DNA from: Methanohalobium evestigatum Z-7303
Lineage (GTDB): Archaea > Halobacteriota > Methanosarcinia > Methanosarcinales > Methanosarcinaceae
Reading direction: 5' to 3'
Length of the DNA stretch: 64,000 nt
Assembly: GCF_000196655.1 (NCBI RefSeq)
Contig: NC_014253.1
Location: forward strand, 2,178,318 to 2,242,317
Shown here: piece after piece, positions 62,679-64,000 of the stretch
Position numbering within the stretch: position 1 is the first letter of the stretch
Layout of the letters: every line of letters begins with the position of its first letter
The notes under the pieces: model-generated
Told to the model about the DNA's origin: nothing
The model's input: the letters and a program-made list of their open reading frames with translations, nothing else
The model's database searches: none
Position numbers and translations under genes: made by a program

Positions 62679-63798
62679 CCAGTTTTTCCAAGTCCTGCAA
62701 AAACAAATCCAGATTTTTGTGAGTTAAATGAGGCATCAGAACAAGCCTTAAAGCTCTGGGATTTCGTGTAATTGATACATACCAACCGAATTCATCTCTT
62801 AACCTTGCTCTAAGCGTATCCGGATCCTGTACATCAAGTGTTACTACATTCATTACAGGTTCAATTAAAGGATTGATTCCAATTTTCTTTGCACCCTCAA
62901 CCAAATCATTAGTAAGGTCCATACATTGTTTTACAATTTGACGGTAACCTTCTTTTCCCAGATAAGACATTACAGCATATGTAGCAGCTACTGAGGCTCC
63001 ACTTCTTGTCCCTGTAAGTGACGATTGAGTACTGATAGTTAAATAAGGAGTATGTGTCTGTAGGTGATTCAAATCTTCCCTGTTCCTGAACAGTATACCA
63101 CCAGAGGGAATAGTGCTAAAACCCATCTTATGAGGGTCAAGTGCTATGGATGTAACCCCATCCAGTACAAAATCAAAATGATATGATGTTTCAAGGAATG
63201 GAATTACAAAACCTCCAAAAGCAGCATCAACATGAAGATAAAGATTATTTTCCAGAGCTATATCAGAAAGAGAATTTATCGGGTCTATCTGACCGAATTC
63301 AGTCGATCCTGCAATTCCTACAAGCCCAATCGTATTGGAATCTATAAGAGACTTAACAGAACCTATATCCACTTTGAATTTGGAATCCAATTCTGCTTTT
63401 TTGACCTCAATCCCCAGTATATTTGCTATTTTGTCAAATGAAAAATGAGCTGATTCAGGAACAATTACATTAGGATTTGCTACATTACTTGAATTAACCA
63501 TTGTTCTAAGTGCCTGTATATTGGACTCTGTTCCGCCTGTAGTTATGTAACCATGTACTGAAGAACAATGCAGAAGCTGTCCCATCATATTGATAACTTC
63601 TTTTTCAAGAGAATATGTTCCTGGAAACAATCCAGGGTCTCCCATATTAGCTTCTATGAACTTTGTATGAGCTTGTACTGCTACATCATGAGGATAGGTG
63701 CACATCGCACTTAAAACACGTTCATAACCCACATCATTGGATTTTGCTGTATCTAATAAATCAGTTAACTTTTGATTGGATATTCCTTTTTCATTCAT
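62665..63798 (-). CDS. mfnA: L-tyrosine/L-aspartate decarboxylase (group II PLP), methanofuran biosynthesis
   Basis: 377 residues. [63 protein letters not shown] and [21 protein letters not shown] (PLP Lys) define archaeal MfnA. It supplies tyramine for methanofuran (and, in some archaea, beta-alanine from aspartate for CoA). It is the last gene in the window on the minus strand. Confidence 0.94.
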   Translation of the reverse strand: MNEKGISNQKLTDLLDTAKSNDVGYERVLSAMCTYPHDVAVQAHTKFIEANMGDPGLFPGTYSLEKEVINMMGQLLHCSSVHGYITTGGTESNIQALRTMVNSSNVANPNVIVPESAHFSFDKIANILGIEVKKAELDSKFKVDIGSVKSLIDSNTIGLVGIAGSTEFGQIDPINSLSDIALENNLYLHVDAAFGGFVIPFLETSYHFDFVLDGVTSIALDPHKMGFSTIPSGGILFRNREDLNHLQTHTPYLTISTQSSLTGTRSGASVAATYAVMSYLGKEGYRQIVKQCMDLTNDLVEGAKKIGINPLIEPVMNVVTLDVQDPDTLRARLRDEFGWYVSITRNPRALRLVLMPHLTHKNLDLFLQDLEKLVKIG

Positions 63799-64000
63799 AT
63801 TAAACCAGAATGTAGGATACCAGTTATTAATATTGTGTTTAAATTATAATCGATTTTTACTTTTAATAATTACAGGTGATTTGACCCTGACCCCATTATT
63901 TCAATTGGAGGTTTTATTTGTTATATTATTACCAATTTGATTGCTTATTAAATTAATTTGTTTTAATGTTTAAATTATATTTTAAGTTAGGAATTAATTA
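63799..64000. other. AT-rich region upstream of mfnA to the window end
   Basis: No gene seen. The mfnA promoter should lie here; TATA-like runs occur around 63825-63860. Confidence 0.5.

Overview
The window is chromosomal DNA from an AT-rich methanogenic archaeon, most likely a member of the Methanosarcinaceae and plausibly a halophilic genus such as Methanohalobium or a relative. The genus is inference. Methanogen markers are the beta-RFAP synthase (methanopterin), the MfnA-type decarboxylase (methanofuran), fibrillarin/Nop5, CTP-dependent riboflavin kinase, ribose-1,5-bisphosphate isomerase and FilR1-type and wHTH regulators. A complete OpuC-type osmoprotectant ABC operon fits a saline habitat. 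TAG is almost unused as a terminator here, as expected in a pyrrolysine-using lineage.

Layout: 1-8.3 kb has mutL (partial)-mutS, wrbA, an ABC-2 exporter, a Rieske/glutaredoxin/FTR redox operon, a DUF3179 lipoprotein and tRNA-Pro. 8.3-15.8 kb is a minus-strand run: ribB-ribK, flpA-nop5-mptG, DUF2953 plus a nonsense-interrupted GerW gene, and an XPD/DinG helicase. 16-22 kb is mainly plus strand: ferredoxin, asd, pyrH, (cbiZ on minus), a TIM-barrel isomerase, a wHTH regulator and a HhH-MutS ATPase. 22-25 kb is hisB-hisA-hisG and a receiver protein, then an intron-containing tRNA-Tyr and tRNA-Asp. 25.3-27 kb holds a damaged or recoded cobalt transporter (cbiO with in-frame UAG, 5'-truncated cbiQ). 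27.5-33 kb has Trm5/Taw2-like and other methyltransferases and the opuC operon. 33-38 kb has an acetolactate-synthase-like gene coupled to an aldehyde dehydrogenase, plus a paralogous dehydrogenase sharing near-identical DNA blocks. 38-46 kb is accessory: membrane proteins, R15P isomerase, a radical-SAM remnant, a frameshifted TnpB, a coiled-coil protein, a permease remnant and a histidine kinase with an in-frame UAG. 46-53.7 kb has sppA, metG, CYTH and the DUF35/thiolase/HMG-CoA synthase set with an XRE regulator. 53.8-55.9 kb is a TnpB island that truncates a Cas4-like gene. 56-64 kb has a PAPS-reductase/ferredoxin fusion, TPR protein, purH, a FilR1 regulator, a UbiA prenyltransferase, an unknown gene and mfnA.

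Two translation-level patterns stand out. (1) Several intact genes have a good Shine-Dalgarno (SD) sequence at normal distance but an AUA, AUU or AUC codon where AUG is expected (7068, 28676, 62172, possibly 6036). In the first two no AUG/GUG/UUG in frame gives a full-length product. (2) Two genes (cbiO, histidine kinase) are continuous except for one in-frame UAG, which could be read as pyrrolysine. Simple mutation or assembly error is the competing explanation for both patterns, and the neighbouring cbiQ truncation favours decay in the cbiO case.
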